DNA of 64,000 nt from Halolamina litorea (GCF_026616205.1 NZ_JANHGR010000002.1:585507-649506); one strand, 5' to 3'; positions 32,821 to 42,539 are shown, numbered from the stretch's first letter. Notes: generated from the letters alone by a model not told the origin. Numbers and translations are program-made.

Positions 32821-33557
32821 TGGCGGTGATCGAGGTCGAGGACGCCACGTTCGCCTACGGCGATCAGCCGGTCGTCGAGGACGTCTCCCTGACCGTCGAG
32901 GAGGGGGAGTTCCTCGGGCTGGTCGGGCCGAACGGCTCGGGCAAGACGACGCTGCTCGGGCTGATGATCGGGCTCCGACAGCCCGACAGCGGCTCGGTTC
33001 GGCTGTTCGGCGAGCCGGCGGGCAGTCGGGAGACGGGTCAGCGCGTGGGCTACGTTCCCCAGGACGTGGCCGGCGACGAGCGGGGGATGCCTGTCACCGT
33101 TCGCGAGGCGGTTCGGATGGGGCGCTACCCCAGCCGGCCGTTCGGCCGCTTCGGCGACGATGATCACGCGGCCGTCGACGCCGCGCTGGAGCGGGTCGGC
33201 ATCACGGACCTCGTGGACCGGAGGGTTGGCCGCCTCTCCGGCGGCCAACGCCAGCGGGTCTTCATCGCCCGCGCGCTCGCCGCCGAGGCGGACCTGCTGG
33301 CGCTCGACGAGCCCACCGTCGGCGTCGACGCCGAGTCCCGCGAGGCGTTCTACGACCTGCTCGGTGACCTCAACGAGGACGGCATGACCATCGTGCTGAT
33401 CGAACACGACATCGGCGTCGTTACCACCCACGCGAGCGAGATTGCGTGTCTGAACCGCGAACTCTACTTCCACGGCGACCCCGAGACGTTCGTCGAGACC
33501 GACGCCCTGGCCGAGGCCTACGGCGGCTCGCAGTCGGTCGTCCACCACCAGCACTGA
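32820..33557 (+). CDS. Metal ABC transporter ATPase (ZnuC type)
   Basis: The 245-residue protein is the ATPase of the uptake system. It has Walker A (GPNGSGKTT, Lys42), Q-loop (YVPQDVAGDE), signature LSGGQRQRVFIARAL, Walker B LLALDEPTVGVDA and switch His in IVLIEHDIGVV. It powers import together with the permease. The ATG overlaps the stop of the binding-protein gene by one base (TGATG), and the stop overlaps the permease start, so the operon is translationally coupled. It is the intact counterpart of the fragment at 2285-2456. Confidence 0.95.
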   Translation: MAVIEVEDATFAYGDQPVVEDVSLTVEEGEFLGLVGPNGSGKTTLLGLMIGLRQPDSGSVRLFGEPAGSRETGQRVGYVPQDVAGDERGMPVTVREAVRMGRYPSRPFGRFGDDDHAAVDAALERVGITDLVDRRVGRLSGGQRQRVFIARALAAEADLLALDEPTVGVDAESREAFYDLLGDLNEDGMTIVLIEHDIGVVTTHASEIACLNRELYFHGDPETFVETDALAEAYGGSQSVVHHQH

Positions 33558-34522
33558 TGACGGGGATCACCACCGCGGCCGTTCGGCCGCTTCAGAGTCT
33601 TGACGGCGTGATCTCGTTCGTCCTCGACGACCTCTGGGGGTCGGTGATGGACCTCCTCGCCGGGCTGACCGGGATCGAGATGCTCGGCTTCCCGTTCATG
33701 CAGCGGGCCTACCTCGCGGCGATCTGTATCGCCGTGATCGGGCCGCTCGTCGGGAGTTTTCTGGTCCACCGGGAGATGGCGATGATCGGCGACACGCTCG
33801 CCCACTCGGCCTTTGCCGGCGTCGCCGCGGGGCTGTTCGTCAACAGCCTGTTCGCGGTGGCGGTGCCGCCGCTGCTGTCGGCGCTCGTCGTCGCCGCCGT
33901 CGCCGCGCTGGTGGTCCAGGCGCTGATCGACCGTGCCGGCGCGTACCGCGACACGTCGCTGGCGATCGTGCTCACCGGCTCCTTCGCCGTCGGGAGCGTC
34001 CTCATCACGGCGACCGACGGCGGGATCGCGGTCGGGATCAACGCCTACCTGTTCGGCTCGCTGGCGACGGTCTCGCGAGCCAACGCAGCGATCCTGCTGG
34101 CGATGAGCGCCGTCGTCGCCGCGACAGTCGCCGTCGCCTACCGGCCGCTGCTCTACGTGACCTTCGACGAGGTCGGTGCCCGCGCGGCGGGAATCCCTGT
34201 CGGCCACTACAACCGACTGCTGGCGGTGCTGACGGCCGTGGTCGTCGTCGCCGCGATGCAGATCATGGGCGTGATCCTCGTCGCCGCGATGCTGGTGATC
34301 CCCACCGCCGCGGCGGCGCCGGCTCGGGGGTTCAAGCGGTCGGTCGCCGGCGGCGTGGGTGCGGGCCTGTTCGCCACGCTCTCGGGGGTGACGCTCTCGT
34401 ACCTCTTCGACGTGGCTGCCGGGGGAACGATCGTACTCGTCGCTATCGCCGTCTACGCGGCGTCGATGGTCGCGGTCCGACTGTGGAACGAGCGGGGCCG
34501 TGCGGCGGCTGCGGAGAACTGA
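33557..34522 (+). CDS. Metal ABC transporter permease (ZnuB type)
   Basis: The 321-residue protein has about eight hydrophobic segments and ABC-3 family motifs: FLVHREMAMIGDTLAHSAFAGVAAGL, a central LTGSFAVGSVLITATDGGIAVGINAYLFGSLATVS, ALLAVLTAVVVVAAMQIMGVILVAAMLVIPTAAAA and VSYLFDVAAGGTIVLVAIAVYA-like closing segments. It forms the membrane channel with the ATPase, in front of the His-rich binding protein. Its ATG overlaps the ATPase stop (TGATG). A bidirectional hairpin terminator follows at 34629-34670. Confidence 0.93.
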   Translation: MTGITTAAVRPLQSLDGVISFVLDDLWGSVMDLLAGLTGIEMLGFPFMQRAYLAAICIAVIGPLVGSFLVHREMAMIGDTLAHSAFAGVAAGLFVNSLFAVAVPPLLSALVVAAVAALVVQALIDRAGAYRDTSLAIVLTGSFAVGSVLITATDGGIAVGINAYLFGSLATVSRANAAILLAMSAVVAATVAVAYRPLLYVTFDEVGARAAGIPVGHYNRLLAVLTAVVVVAAMQIMGVILVAAMLVIPTAAAAPARGFKRSVAGGVGAGLFATLSGVTLSYLFDVAAGGTIVLVAIAVYAASMVAVRLWNERGRAAAAEN

Positions 34523-34628
34523 GGTCGCGGCGCGGTGCGGCCGGCTGCGAGGCCGTGTACCGCGAGCGACCAGCGGGAGCGAGCGGGCCGACGAACGACC
34601 ATCGGGAGTGAGGAGGCTTTTGATCGAG

Positions 34629-34670
34629 CTTTTGCTAGGGAGGCGCCTCCGGCGCCGACCGCAGCAAAAG
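34629..34670. terminator. Bidirectional hairpin terminator
   Basis: CTTTTGCT (34629-34636) pairs with AGCAAAAG (34663-34670), and an inner GGCGCC/GGCGCC element sits between. It stands between the convergent permease gene and the 106-residue protein gene, with T-runs in both directions. Confidence 0.55.
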
Positions 34671-34677
34671 GCGAGGT

Positions 34678-34998
34678 TTACATCTGGTAGCGGCGCTCGT
34701 CGTCGCGCTCGGGGTAGCGGTCGGCGCCGGTCATCTCCTCGTAGGTCGTCCCCGCGAGGTACTCGTCGTAGGTCACGTCGTAGCCGCTGCGGAGGTGGAA
34801 GTCGAGGTTCCCGCTGCGGACGGCCTGCTGGAACAGCGCGTGGACGCCGCGGCGGAGCAGTTCGTCGGTGTCGGTGCCCATCGCCGCCGACAGCATCGCC
34901 AGTTCGTTTCGGGTCTCCGGGTCGAGTTCCACCGTCGTCTCCTCGCCCAGCGCGGTGTAGTTCGCAGTGACGTTCTCGTCGAGGTCGTCGAGGCTCAT
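34678..34998 (-). CDS. Conserved haloarchaeal protein, RHH-like
   Basis: The 106-residue protein ([106 protein letters not shown]) has a beta strand, [16 protein letters not shown], followed by two helices. This resembles the ribbon-helix-helix DNA-binding arrangement, but I cannot confirm it. The C-terminal tail is acidic and basic in blocks. ATG 34998 starts the compact form. It is convergent with the transporter operon and divergent from aspS. Confidence 0.65.
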   Translation of the reverse strand: MSLDDLDENVTANYTALGEETTVELDPETRNELAMLSAAMGTDTDELLRRGVHALFQQAVRSGNLDFHLRSGYDVTYDEYLAGTTYEEMTGADRYPERDDERRYQM

Positions 34999-35080
34999 AG
35001 TCGGTGGTTCGGCGGGAGCCGAATACGGTTTGTGGCTTCCTCGGCGGCGTGGGGTGGCTCGCCCGGCGGCGACGGTTCGG

Positions 35081-35140
35081 CGTCGGCGACAGTCCCCGTC
35101 GACGGTCGGGCGTCGGCGACAGTCCCCGTCGACGGCCGAC
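35081..35140. repeat. Two tandem 30-bp units in the aspS upstream region
   Basis: Units at 35081-35110 and 35111-35140 share CGTCGGCGACAGTCCCCGTC plus GACGG exactly and diverge only at the last five bases. The 369-bp gap between the RHH-like gene and aspS holds no gene. Confidence 0.8.
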
Positions 35141-35266
35141 GAGCCATCGAAACCGTTTTGCGCCCGTCCGGCGGATTCGGAGACACGAGATGGCGACTCC
35201 ACGCCGCCCCAGCACGTCCATCGCCGGCCGTCGAGTGGGCAGTCAGTCGCCCGTCGCGACCAATAC

Positions 35267-35282
35267 GCCTGCGTGAGCAGGC
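35267..35282 (+). other. GNRA-capped hairpin before aspS
   Basis: GCCTGC-GTGA-GCAGGC forms a perfect 6-bp stem with a GNRA tetraloop about 86 bp before the aspS ATG. If the leader is transcribed it would be a stable RNA structure. Confidence 0.4.
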
Positions 35283-35367
35283 ACACCAGTATCTTCCTTC
35301 GACCGACGCCCGACCACACAGCACTCAGACAACCCTCAGCCGGCGGGTAGCCGGCACCGACACACGA

Positions 35368-36672
35368 ATGCTCGAACGCACCTACATCGACGACGTATCG
35401 GCAGAGGACGAGACGACCACCATCGCGGGCCACGTCCACGACACCCGTGACCTGGGCGGCATCCTGTTCGTCATGGTCCGGGACCGGACCGGGACCATGC
35501 AGGCCGTCTTCAAGGAGGACCGCGAGCCGGAACTGTTCGCCGAGGCCGAGGAACTGGACCGTGAGACGGTCGTCCAACTGGGCGGCGAGGTTTCAGAGAC
35601 CGATCAGGCTCCCGGCGGCGTCGAACTCGTCCCGACTGACCTGACCGTGATCAGCGAAGCCAAGGAAGCGCCCACGATGGAGATCTCGAAGGACGTGGAC
35701 GCTGACCTCTCGACGCGGCTCGACAACCGCCACCTCGACGTGCGCACCCCGGAGACCCGCGCGGTGTTCTCGCTGCGCTCGAAGGCGATGGAGGCGATGA
35801 AGCAGTACTTCTACGACGAGGAGTTCGAGGAGGTCGACACGCCCGCGCTCTCGACGGCCGGCGCCGAGGGTGGCGCGGACCTGTTCCCCGTCGTCTACTA
35901 CGACAAGGAGGCCTACCTCTCCCAGAGCCCGCAGCTCTACAAACAGCTGCTCGTCGCCGCCGGCTTCGACCGACTGTTCGAGGTCGGTCACGCCTTCCGT
36001 GCCGAGGAGTTCGCCACCTCGCGGCACGTCTCCGAGATCGCAATGTTCGACGTTGAACTGGGCTACATCGAGGACCACCACGACGTGATGGACGTTCAGG
36101 AGGAGTCCCTCCGCGCGGCCATCGAGGCGGTCCAGGAGAACGCCCAGCGCGAACTCGAACTGCTCGACGCCGACCCCGTGCTCCCCGAGGAGCCGTTCCC
36201 GCGCCTGACCTTCGACGAGGCGCTCGACATCCTCGAAGAGGAGTTCGGCCACTTCCCCGACGACCCGACCGACCTCGACACGAAGGGCGAGCGACTGCTC
36301 GGCGAGCACTTCGCCGAGCAGGGCCACCCCGCAATCTTCGTCGTCGGCTACCCCGAGGAGAAGTTCTACTACAAGCAGGGCGTCGAGGGCGACGACGTGG
36401 CCTCCCGGAAGTTCGACCTCATCTACCGCGGCGAGGAACTCTCCTCGGGCGGCCAGCGTGAACACGACGTGGACCGCCTGATCGAGGTCATGGAGGAGCA
36501 GGGCGTCAACCCCGAGAACTTCGAGTTCTACCTCGACGCGTTCCGCTACGGCGCGCCGCCCCACGGCGGCTACGGGCTGGGTATCGACCGCCTGATCAAG
36601 GGTCTCGCCGACCTCGACAACGTCAAGGAGGCGATCCTCTTCCCGCGCGACCCCGACCGGCTCGAACCCTAA
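35368..36672 (+). CDS. aspS: Aspartyl-tRNA synthetase (probably non-discriminating)
   Basis: The 434-residue enzyme is an archaeal AspRS. An OB-fold anticodon domain occupies residues 1-100 ([25 protein letters not shown]). The class II catalytic core shows motif 2 ([25 protein letters not shown]) and motif 3 ([15 protein letters not shown]). The residue before VHDTRDLG is His22, where strict AspRS such as the Thermococcus enzyme has Trp; His there is a mark of enzymes that also charge tRNA-Asn, to be amidated by GatCAB. It acts in cytoplasmic translation. The ATG at 35368 begins at the OB-fold strand; longer in-frame extensions upstream are low-complexity DNA. Confidence 0.96.
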   Translation: MLERTYIDDVSAEDETTTIAGHVHDTRDLGGILFVMVRDRTGTMQAVFKEDREPELFAEAEELDRETVVQLGGEVSETDQAPGGVELVPTDLTVISEAKEAPTMEISKDVDADLSTRLDNRHLDVRTPETRAVFSLRSKAMEAMKQYFYDEEFEEVDTPALSTAGAEGGADLFPVVYYDKEAYLSQSPQLYKQLLVAAGFDRLFEVGHAFRAEEFATSRHVSEIAMFDVELGYIEDHHDVMDVQEESLRAAIEAVQENAQRELELLDADPVLPEEPFPRLTFDEALDILEEEFGHFPDDPTDLDTKGERLLGEHFAEQGHPAIFVVGYPEEKFYYKQGVEGDDVASRKFDLIYRGEELSSGGQREHDVDRLIEVMEEQGVNPENFEFYLDAFRYGAPPHGGYGLGIDRLIKGLADLDNVKEAILFPRDPDRLEP

Positions 36673-36817
36673 GCAGTCGACTCGGCGACTCGGCGACCCA
36701 GCGGTTCTTTTTCGGCACTGCTCGGGCCGACCAGCGACGCTTGGCGTGTAACGTCCGCCCCGCGACGCCCGGCCCGCGACCGCGCCGCATAAGCGACCCC
36801 CGACCCGATTCGCAGCC

Positions 36818-37744
36818 ATGACCGAGGACGCCGACTCGCCGCTCCCGCCCGACCTCGACCTCGACGCCGTCCGAGAGGCCTTGATCGAGTGGTACGAGGC
36901 GGACCACCGGCCGTTCCCGTGGCGCGAGACCGACGACGCCTACGAGATCCACGTCAGCGAAGTGATGAGCCAGCAGACCCAACTCGACCGCGTGGTCTCG
37001 GCGTGGGAGGACTTCCGTGACCGCTGGCCGACCGTCGACGCCCTCGCCGACGCCGACCGGAGCGACGTGGTGGGGTTCTGGACCGACCACTCGCTGGGCT
37101 ACAACAACCGCGCGAAGTACCTCCACGAGGCCGCCGGGCAGGTCGTCGACGACTACGGCGGCGAGTACCCCGAGACGCCCGAGGAGCTACAGGAGCTGAT
37201 GGGCGTCGGCCCCTACACCGCCAACGCCGTCGCTTCCTTCGCGTTCAACAACGGGAACGCCGTCGTCGACACGAACGTCGAGCGCGTCACCTACCGCGCC
37301 TTCGACGTGCCCGACGACGACGACGCCTTCGAGCAGGCAGCCCGGGAGCTGATGCCCGAGGGTGAGTCCCGCGTCTGGAACAACGCGATCATGGAACTCG
37401 GTGGGGTGGCCTGCACGAAATCCCCCTCCTGTGACGAGGCAGGCTGCCCGTGGCGCACCTGGTGTCACGCCTACGAGAGCGGCGACTTCACCGCGCCGGA
37501 CGTGCCGACCCAGCCGAGTTTCGAGGGCAGCCGCCGACAGTTCCGCGGGCGCGTGGTCCGACTCCTCGGCGAACACGACGAACTCGCCCTCGACACCATC
37601 GGCCACCGCATCCGCGTGGATTACGCGCCGGAGGGCGAACACGGCCGCGAGTGGCTCCGTGGCCTCCTCTCGGACCTGACCGAGGACGGGCTACTCACCG
37701 TCGACGAGTCGGGGGAGACGGCGACCGCCCGCCTCCGGAAGTAG
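36818..37744 (+). CDS. mutY: A/G-specific adenine DNA glycosylase
   Basis: The 308-residue protein has the HhH-GPD fold. Its motifs are FPWRETDDAYEIHVSEVMSQQTQLDRVVSAW, the helix-hairpin-helix LMGVGPYTANAVASFAF and the catalytic Asp in AVVDTNVERV. A Tyr follows the GVGP of the hairpin where endonuclease III has Lys, which assigns it to MutY (adenine opposite 8-oxoG). An iron-sulfur cluster is suggested by C199, C205, C210 and C216; this C-x5-C-x4-C-x5-C spacing differs from the usual C-x6-C-x2-C-x5-C. The C-terminal region is shorter than bacterial MutY and may lack the NUDIX-like 8-oxoG domain, having instead a small winged-helix-like domain (RRQFRGRVVRLLGEHDELALDTIGHRIRVDYAPEGEHGREWLRGLLSDL). 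Confidence 0.9.
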   Translation: MTEDADSPLPPDLDLDAVREALIEWYEADHRPFPWRETDDAYEIHVSEVMSQQTQLDRVVSAWEDFRDRWPTVDALADADRSDVVGFWTDHSLGYNNRAKYLHEAAGQVVDDYGGEYPETPEELQELMGVGPYTANAVASFAFNNGNAVVDTNVERVTYRAFDVPDDDDAFEQAARELMPEGESRVWNNAIMELGGVACTKSPSCDEAGCPWRTWCHAYESGDFTAPDVPTQPSFEGSRRQFRGRVVRLLGEHDELALDTIGHRIRVDYAPEGEHGREWLRGLLSDLTEDGLLTVDESGETATARLRK

Positions 37745-37780
37745 GGTATCGCGGGCGCGGCCCCGTTCTCGGCGTGGCAC

Positions 37781-39961
37781 TCAGTCCCCGCGGAAGCCGA
37801 GCAGTCGGAGACCGTTCAGCGAGACGATCACCGTCGACCCCTCGTGGCCGACCACTGCGAGCGGGAGCGGGATGCCCCGGAGCAGGATCGTCCCCACCAT
37901 GAGTCCGATCGCCCCGAACGCGATGGCGAGGTTGACTGTCAGCGTCCGTCGGGTCTTTCGTCCGAGGCTGAGGATGTAGGGGATCTTGCTGAGGTCGTCG
38001 CCCATCAGCACCACGTCGGCGGTGTCGAGTGCCACGTCGGTCCCGGCCCCGCCCATCGCCACGCCCAGCGTCGCCGTGGCGAGCGCCGGCGCGTCGTTGA
38101 CGCCGTCGCCGACCATCGCCACGTTCTCGTGTTGCTCGACCAGCCGTTCGATCGTCGCCACCTTCTCCTCGGGCAGCAGTTCCGCCTGCACTTCGTCGAT
38201 GCCGACCTCGTCGGCGATGCGCTGTGCGACGCGCTCGTTGTCGCCCGTGAGCATGACGATGTGTTCCACCCCGAGTTCGCGGAGGTCCTCGATCATCTCG
38301 GCGGCGTTGGGCCGGACCGCGTCGGTGAACGCGAGCCACCCCACCACGCTCACGTCGTCCCCGCGCTCCCGGGCGACGATGACGCTCGTTTTCCCTTCTG
38401 CCTCCAGCGTTCGGAGTCGGTCGAGGCCGGGTTCGAGGCCGTCGATGGCCGCGTCGCCGAGGACGGTCTCGAAGTAGCTGCGGTTCCCGATGTGGGTGGT
38501 GGTCCCGTCGACGACCGCGCTGACCCCTTTCCCGGCGACGGACTGGAACCGATCCGCGCCGTCGACGTCGAGTGATCGTTCGTCGGCCGCTTGCACCGTC
38601 GCCCGAGCGAGGTGGTGTTCGGAGCGGGCCTGCACCGCGGCCGCGGTGGCGAGCAGGTCGTCCTCGGTCAGCGTCTCGCCTGGGCCGGCCGAACGGACGA
38701 ACACGTCGGTCAGCTTCGTGTCGCCCTGCGTGAGCGTCCCCGTCTTGTCGAACGCGACGGCGTCGATGCGTGCTGCGGTCTCGACGTGTTCGCCGCCCTT
38801 GAACAGCACACCCTGCCTCCCTCCGGAGGCGATGGCCGAGAGCACTGCCGCCGGCGTCGAGATGATGACCGCACAGGGGGAGGCGGCGACCATGAGCGTC
38901 ATCGCGCGGTAGAACGTCGGTTCGAACGCGCTCCCGAGGGCGAACGGAACCGCGATCGCCGCGATCGTGAGCGCGAACACGCCGAGGACGTACGGCTGTT
39001 CGAGTCGGTCGATCAGCCGCTGTGTCGGGGCCTTCTCGCTCTGTGCGCGCTCGACCATGTTGATGAGGCGGCTGATCGCCGACTCGTGGGCCTGCCGGGT
39101 GACCTCGATTTCGAGGCTGCCGCTCTCGTTGATCGTCCCGCCGAACACCTCCTCGCCGGGCTCTTTCGGAACCGGGATGGACTCGCCGGTGAGCGAGGCC
39201 TGATCGACGGTCCCCTCGCCGGACTGAACGACGCCGTCGAGCGGGATCTTGTCCCCGGGTCGGACGACGAACACGTCGCCGACGGCGACCTCGTCGATGG
39301 GGACGGTGACCTCCTTGCCGTCACGTAGCACCTGGGCCTCGTCGGGGCGCATCTCGACGAGGGACTTGATCGCCCGGCGCGAACGGCCGATCGCGTAGTG
39401 TTGGAGGGTGTTCGACAGCGAGAACAGGAAGAGGAGCATCGCCCCCTCGAACGGGGCGCCGATCGAGAGCGCGCCCACCGCGGCGACGATCATCAGCAGG
39501 TCGATGTCGACCGCCCGGTGGCGCAGCGTCTGGATCGCGCCCTTCAGGCCGTACCACCCGCCGAAGACGTAGGCGACGCCGTAGCCCGCCCACGCGAGGA
39601 GCGACGGTCCGCCGAGTACGCCCGTCAGCAGGCCAGTCACCATGCCCACCAGCGTCAGGCCGACGAACACGGCCTCCTGCCGGAGTGTCGAGCGGTCCGT
39701 CGCGTCGTCGGTCGCCGCCGGCTCCGGTTCGATCGAGACGTTGCGGTCCCGAACCGCGTCCCGAAGCTGTTCCTCCGAGGTGACGCTCCCGTCGTAGGTG
39801 ATCCGCGCGCTCCCCGTCCGGAACGAGACATCGACGTCGCTGACGCCGGGAATCTCCCGGAGCTGTCGTTCCAGCGCCCGTGCGCCCGCGTCGCCGCGCC
39901 CGCCCCGTCGTTCGAGCCGGACGGTACACGTCGATTCCGGGGGTGATTCGGTTACTGTCAC
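37781..39961 (-). CDS. P1B-4 type metal-transporting ATPase
   Basis: The 726-residue pump has an N-terminal ferredoxin-like HMA domain (residues about 10-80) without CxxC. Membrane helices follow, with the ion motif S361-P362-C363 (MVAASPCAVIIS). The phosphorylation site is Asp405 in FDKTGTLTQGD, the nucleotide-binding HP motif follows, the hinge reads MVGDGVNDAPALA, and the last helices contain HEGSTVIVSLNGLRLL. SPC with HEG(S/G)T is the P1B-4 signature, whose members export Co2+, Fe2+ or Zn2+ rather than Cu+. It is expected in the cytoplasmic membrane as an efflux pump. No metal-sensing regulator gene is adjacent. Confidence 0.92.
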   Translation of the reverse strand: MTVTESPPESTCTVRLERRGGRGDAGARALERQLREIPGVSDVDVSFRTGSARITYDGSVTSEEQLRDAVRDRNVSIEPEPAATDDATDRSTLRQEAVFVGLTLVGMVTGLLTGVLGGPSLLAWAGYGVAYVFGGWYGLKGAIQTLRHRAVDIDLLMIVAAVGALSIGAPFEGAMLLFLFSLSNTLQHYAIGRSRRAIKSLVEMRPDEAQVLRDGKEVTVPIDEVAVGDVFVVRPGDKIPLDGVVQSGEGTVDQASLTGESIPVPKEPGEEVFGGTINESGSLEIEVTRQAHESAISRLINMVERAQSEKAPTQRLIDRLEQPYVLGVFALTIAAIAVPFALGSAFEPTFYRAMTLMVAASPCAVIISTPAAVLSAIASGGRQGVLFKGGEHVETAARIDAVAFDKTGTLTQGDTKLTDVFVRSAGPGETLTEDDLLATAAAVQARSEHHLARATVQAADERSLDVDGADRFQSVAGKGVSAVVDGTTTHIGNRSYFETVLGDAAIDGLEPGLDRLRTLEAEGKTSVIVARERGDDVSVVGWLAFTDAVRPNAAEMIEDLRELGVEHIVMLTGDNERVAQRIADEVGIDEVQAELLPEEKVATIERLVEQHENVAMVGDGVNDAPALATATLGVAMGGAGTDVALDTADVVLMGDDLSKIPYILSLGRKTRRTLTVNLAIAFGAIGLMVGTILLRGIPLPLAVVGHEGSTVIVSLNGLRLLGFRGD

Positions 39962-40142
39962 GCGATCACCGCCGATAGTGTGTGTTGAGTTCCCATCGTC
40001 TGTTTCCCTGCAGTTCCGTTCCGCTGCGTTCTCGTCACCCCTATGCGGGGGCGGGGTATTGAACCCCGGCGCGCCTGCCAGTCACGTGGCCTCCCCTGGT
40101 GGGCCCTCGCGTCGGTGACGTCGCCGCCGCCGGGCCCACCGA

Positions 40143-40730
40143 TCACGCCAGCGCGTCGATGACGGACGCAGCGTCTCGTACGTCGGCGAACTCCCGGTAC
40201 AGCTCCGCCAGCGCAGCGCGGTGGTTCTCCTCGGCGGTGAGTTCGATGTCCCCCGGCCCCTCTCGGGCGAACGTCGCCGAGGCGTCGGCGACCAACGTGA
40301 CCGCGTAGCCGCGGTTCTCGGCCATCCGGGTCGTCGTCGAGACGCAGTGGTCGGTGGTGAGCCCGCAGACGACGAGCGTCTCGACGCCCTGCGAGCCGAG
40401 CCAGTCGTCGAGGTCCGTCCCGAGGAACGCGCCGTTGACCTGCTTGGTGACGACGTGCTCGTCGTCCTCGGGCGCGGTTTCGGGCTTCCAGGCGAACCCC
40501 GCCCCGTCGCTGCGGAGCGGGGAGCCCGCTTCCTGTGAGTCGTGGCGCGCGTGGACGACGGGGGCGTCGGCCTCGCGCCACGCCGCGAGTAAATCAGCGG
40601 CGCGGGCTTCGGCGTCGGGGTTGTTGCGCTCGCCCCAGCCGTCGGCGTCGAAGCCGGTCTGGAAGTCGACGAGGAGGAGGGCGGCGTCGGCTGACAGCGA
40701 GAGCGGGCCATCGGCCGTCAGGTCGGTCAT
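40143..40730 (-). CDS. Isochorismatase-family cysteine hydrolase
   Basis: The 195-residue protein has the family motifs [12 protein letters not shown] (Asp), the Lys in [21 protein letters not shown] and the nucleophile Cys129 in [23 protein letters not shown]. The Asp-Lys-Cys triad is complete, and the length suits nicotinamidase or N-carbamoylsarcosine-amidase-like enzymes. The substrate is not decided: nicotinamidase usually has a metal site D-x-H...H, which is not obvious here. A longer in-frame start at 40802 adds a Pro-rich leader and is not favoured. It is transcribed in the same direction as the metal ATPase, 181 bp before it. Confidence 0.87.
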   Translation of the reverse strand: MTDLTADGPLSLSADAALLLVDFQTGFDADGWGERNNPDAEARAADLLAAWREADAPVVHARHDSQEAGSPLRSDGAGFAWKPETAPEDDEHVVTKQVNGAFLGTDLDDWLGSQGVETLVVCGLTTDHCVSTTTRMAENRGYAVTLVADASATFAREGPGDIELTAEENHRAALAELYREFADVRDAASVIDALA

Positions 40731-40782
40731 GGACGGACTGGGCGCTCCGGGAATATCGGTGTTTCGCGGTGTCGCCCCCGGA

Positions 40783-41361
40783 TCAGGCGTCGCCGTCCTC
40801 ACTCTGAGCCAGCAGCCCCTTCTCGGCGAAGAGGTCCTTGCCGCGCCCGTAGGCGCCGAAGCCGTAGAGCCGCGAGGGCGTGAGGACGTAGCGCCGTTTC
40901 ACGCCACCTTCCGAGCGGTAGCGGACGACGAACCGCGGACGGGTCAGCAGCGGGAGGCCGTACTCGGGCTCGACGCCCTCGATGGCGTCGAAGTGGATCA
41001 CCACCTCGCCTTCGGGTGCGGGCCCGCGGAGCCGGTTCCACGCGAACCGCGCGAGCAAGAGGCCGGCGACGCCGCCGACGAGCCACACGGGGAGCGTCCG
41101 GACCGCCAGCACGACGCCGACGACGGCAGCGACCAGGAACAGGGCGACGCCGGCCCGACGGATCGCCGGGATCGAGTCGTCGGTCAGCGCCTCCCGGACC
41201 GTACCGATACGCCCACGCCGGCCCGACTGGATGCGGAGGCGGTCCTCGGCGACGACACAGCGACCGTCCTTGGTGCGGAACTCCCCGACGATCGAGCCCT
41301 CCATCGGCGTCTCGGCGTTGGCGCCGGCGGCGGTGTCGGCGTCGCCGTGTTCCCCCGTCAT
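40783..41361 (-). CDS. Membrane protein with a PH-like C-terminal domain, coupled to ychF
   Basis: The 192-residue protein has an acidic N-terminus, a soluble part ([33 protein letters not shown]) and two adjacent transmembrane segments ([37 protein letters not shown]). A beta-rich C-terminus follows ([68 protein letters not shown]). The start codon overlaps the stop of ychF by 4 bp (ATGA), so it is translated with YchF. It resembles bPH-like membrane proteins, a loose guess. Function is unknown. Confidence 0.7.
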   Translation of the reverse strand: MTGEHGDADTAAGANAETPMEGSIVGEFRTKDGRCVVAEDRLRIQSGRRGRIGTVREALTDDSIPAIRRAGVALFLVAAVVGVVLAVRTLPVWLVGGVAGLLLARFAWNRLRGPAPEGEVVIHFDAIEGVEPEYGLPLLTRPRFVVRYRSEGGVKRRYVLTPSRLYGFGAYGRGKDLFAEKGLLAQSEDGDA

Positions 41362-42539
41362 GACGCGGTGGAGACGACCTTGATCACGTCGCCCTCCTCC
41401 AGTTCGTGGTCCTCGCCGATCCGGCGCCCCGCGCGGGCGTCGACGGCGTGGAGGTAGCCCTCGCCGATGTCCGAGTGGACAGCGAAGGCGAGGTCCTTCG
41501 GGGTCGACCCGCGCGGGAGCAGGAAGGCATCGGGGAGGACGTTTCCGGTGCCGTCGGTCCACTTCGACTCGTTCTGAACCGGGTAGGCGGTGATCCGGTC
41601 CAGCAGACCGTAGACGGCCTCGTTCAGGGACTGTTGGACCCCCGTGCCGCCGTACTCGGCCATCGTCTCCCGGATCTTCTCGAGACCCTGCTCCTGTTGG
41701 TCGCTCACGTCGCCGAGAATGTCGAAGTCGGCGTCGCCGGGGTCGTAGTCGATGATCCCCGCGTCGGCGCCGTTTCGGAGCGCGAGTTCGCCGTCGGCGG
41801 TACAGGGAACGACGGGCTTGTCGGTCTCCCGGAGCGCCTCGACGTTCTCCGGGGGCGCGATGTCGATCTTGTTGGCGACGAGGACGATGGGCTTGGTACG
41901 TGCCCGGAGGTCCCGGGCGAGCGTCTCGCGATGGTCGTCCTCCCAGCGGCGGGGGTTCTCGGGGTACTCCATCCCGCGGAGCGTGGCGGTCACGTCGTAC
42001 TCGTCGGCGCCGAAGCCGGTGAGCAGGTCGTGGAGCGCCTCGTCGATGTCGAAGTCCGGCGAGCGTGACTTCCGCTCGACGGATTCCCAGTTGCGCTCGA
42101 CGATGCCGGCGAGCCAGCGGTCCATCTCCTCCTCGATGAACGTCGCCTCCTCTGTCGGGTCGTAGGTGCCGACCTCGACGGGTTCGCCCTCGGCGTTGGT
42201 CGCACCGGCGGCGTCGACGACGTTGAGGATCACGTCGGCGTCGGTCAGTGCGTCGAGGAACTGGTTGCCAAGCCCGCGGCCCTCGTGAGCGCCGGGGACG
42301 AGGCCGGCCACGTCGAGCAGTTCGACGGGGACGTAGCGCTTGCCGTCGCGGCAGTTGTCGCTGTCACAGCGTTCGTCGCGGGCGAGACAGGGACACTCGG
42401 TCCGGACGTGGCTCACGCCGCGGTTCGGGTCGATGGTCGTGAACGGGTAGTTCCCCACGTCCACGTCGGCCCGGGTGGCGGCCTGGAAGAACGTGGACTT
42501 GCCGGCGTTGGGTTTCCCCGCGAGCGCGACCGAGAGCAT
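41358..42539 (-). CDS. ychF: YchF/OLA1-type ATPase
   Basis: The 393-residue protein is an Obg-superfamily P-loop protein: Walker A GKPNAGKST, the switch region VGNYPFTTIDPNRG and a G4-like VLVANKIDIA. There is also a C-terminal TGS domain (ENLP-like LLPRGSTPKDLAFAVHSDIGEGYLHAVDARAGRRIGEDHELEEGDVIKVVS). A Cys-rich insert, CPCLARDERCDSDNC, follows switch I, a feature of archaeal members. The family binds ribosomes and prefers ATP in many species. Its stop overlaps the start of the downstream membrane protein gene. Confidence 0.93.
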   Translation of the reverse strand: MLSVALAGKPNAGKSTFFQAATRADVDVGNYPFTTIDPNRGVSHVRTECPCLARDERCDSDNCRDGKRYVPVELLDVAGLVPGAHEGRGLGNQFLDALTDADVILNVVDAAGATNAEGEPVEVGTYDPTEEATFIEEEMDRWLAGIVERNWESVERKSRSPDFDIDEALHDLLTGFGADEYDVTATLRGMEYPENPRRWEDDHRETLARDLRARTKPIVLVANKIDIAPPENVEALRETDKPVVPCTADGELALRNGADAGIIDYDPGDADFDILGDVSDQQEQGLEKIRETMAEYGGTGVQQSLNEAVYGLLDRITAYPVQNESKWTDGTGNVLPDAFLLPRGSTPKDLAFAVHSDIGEGYLHAVDARAGRRIGEDHELEEGDVIKVVSTAS

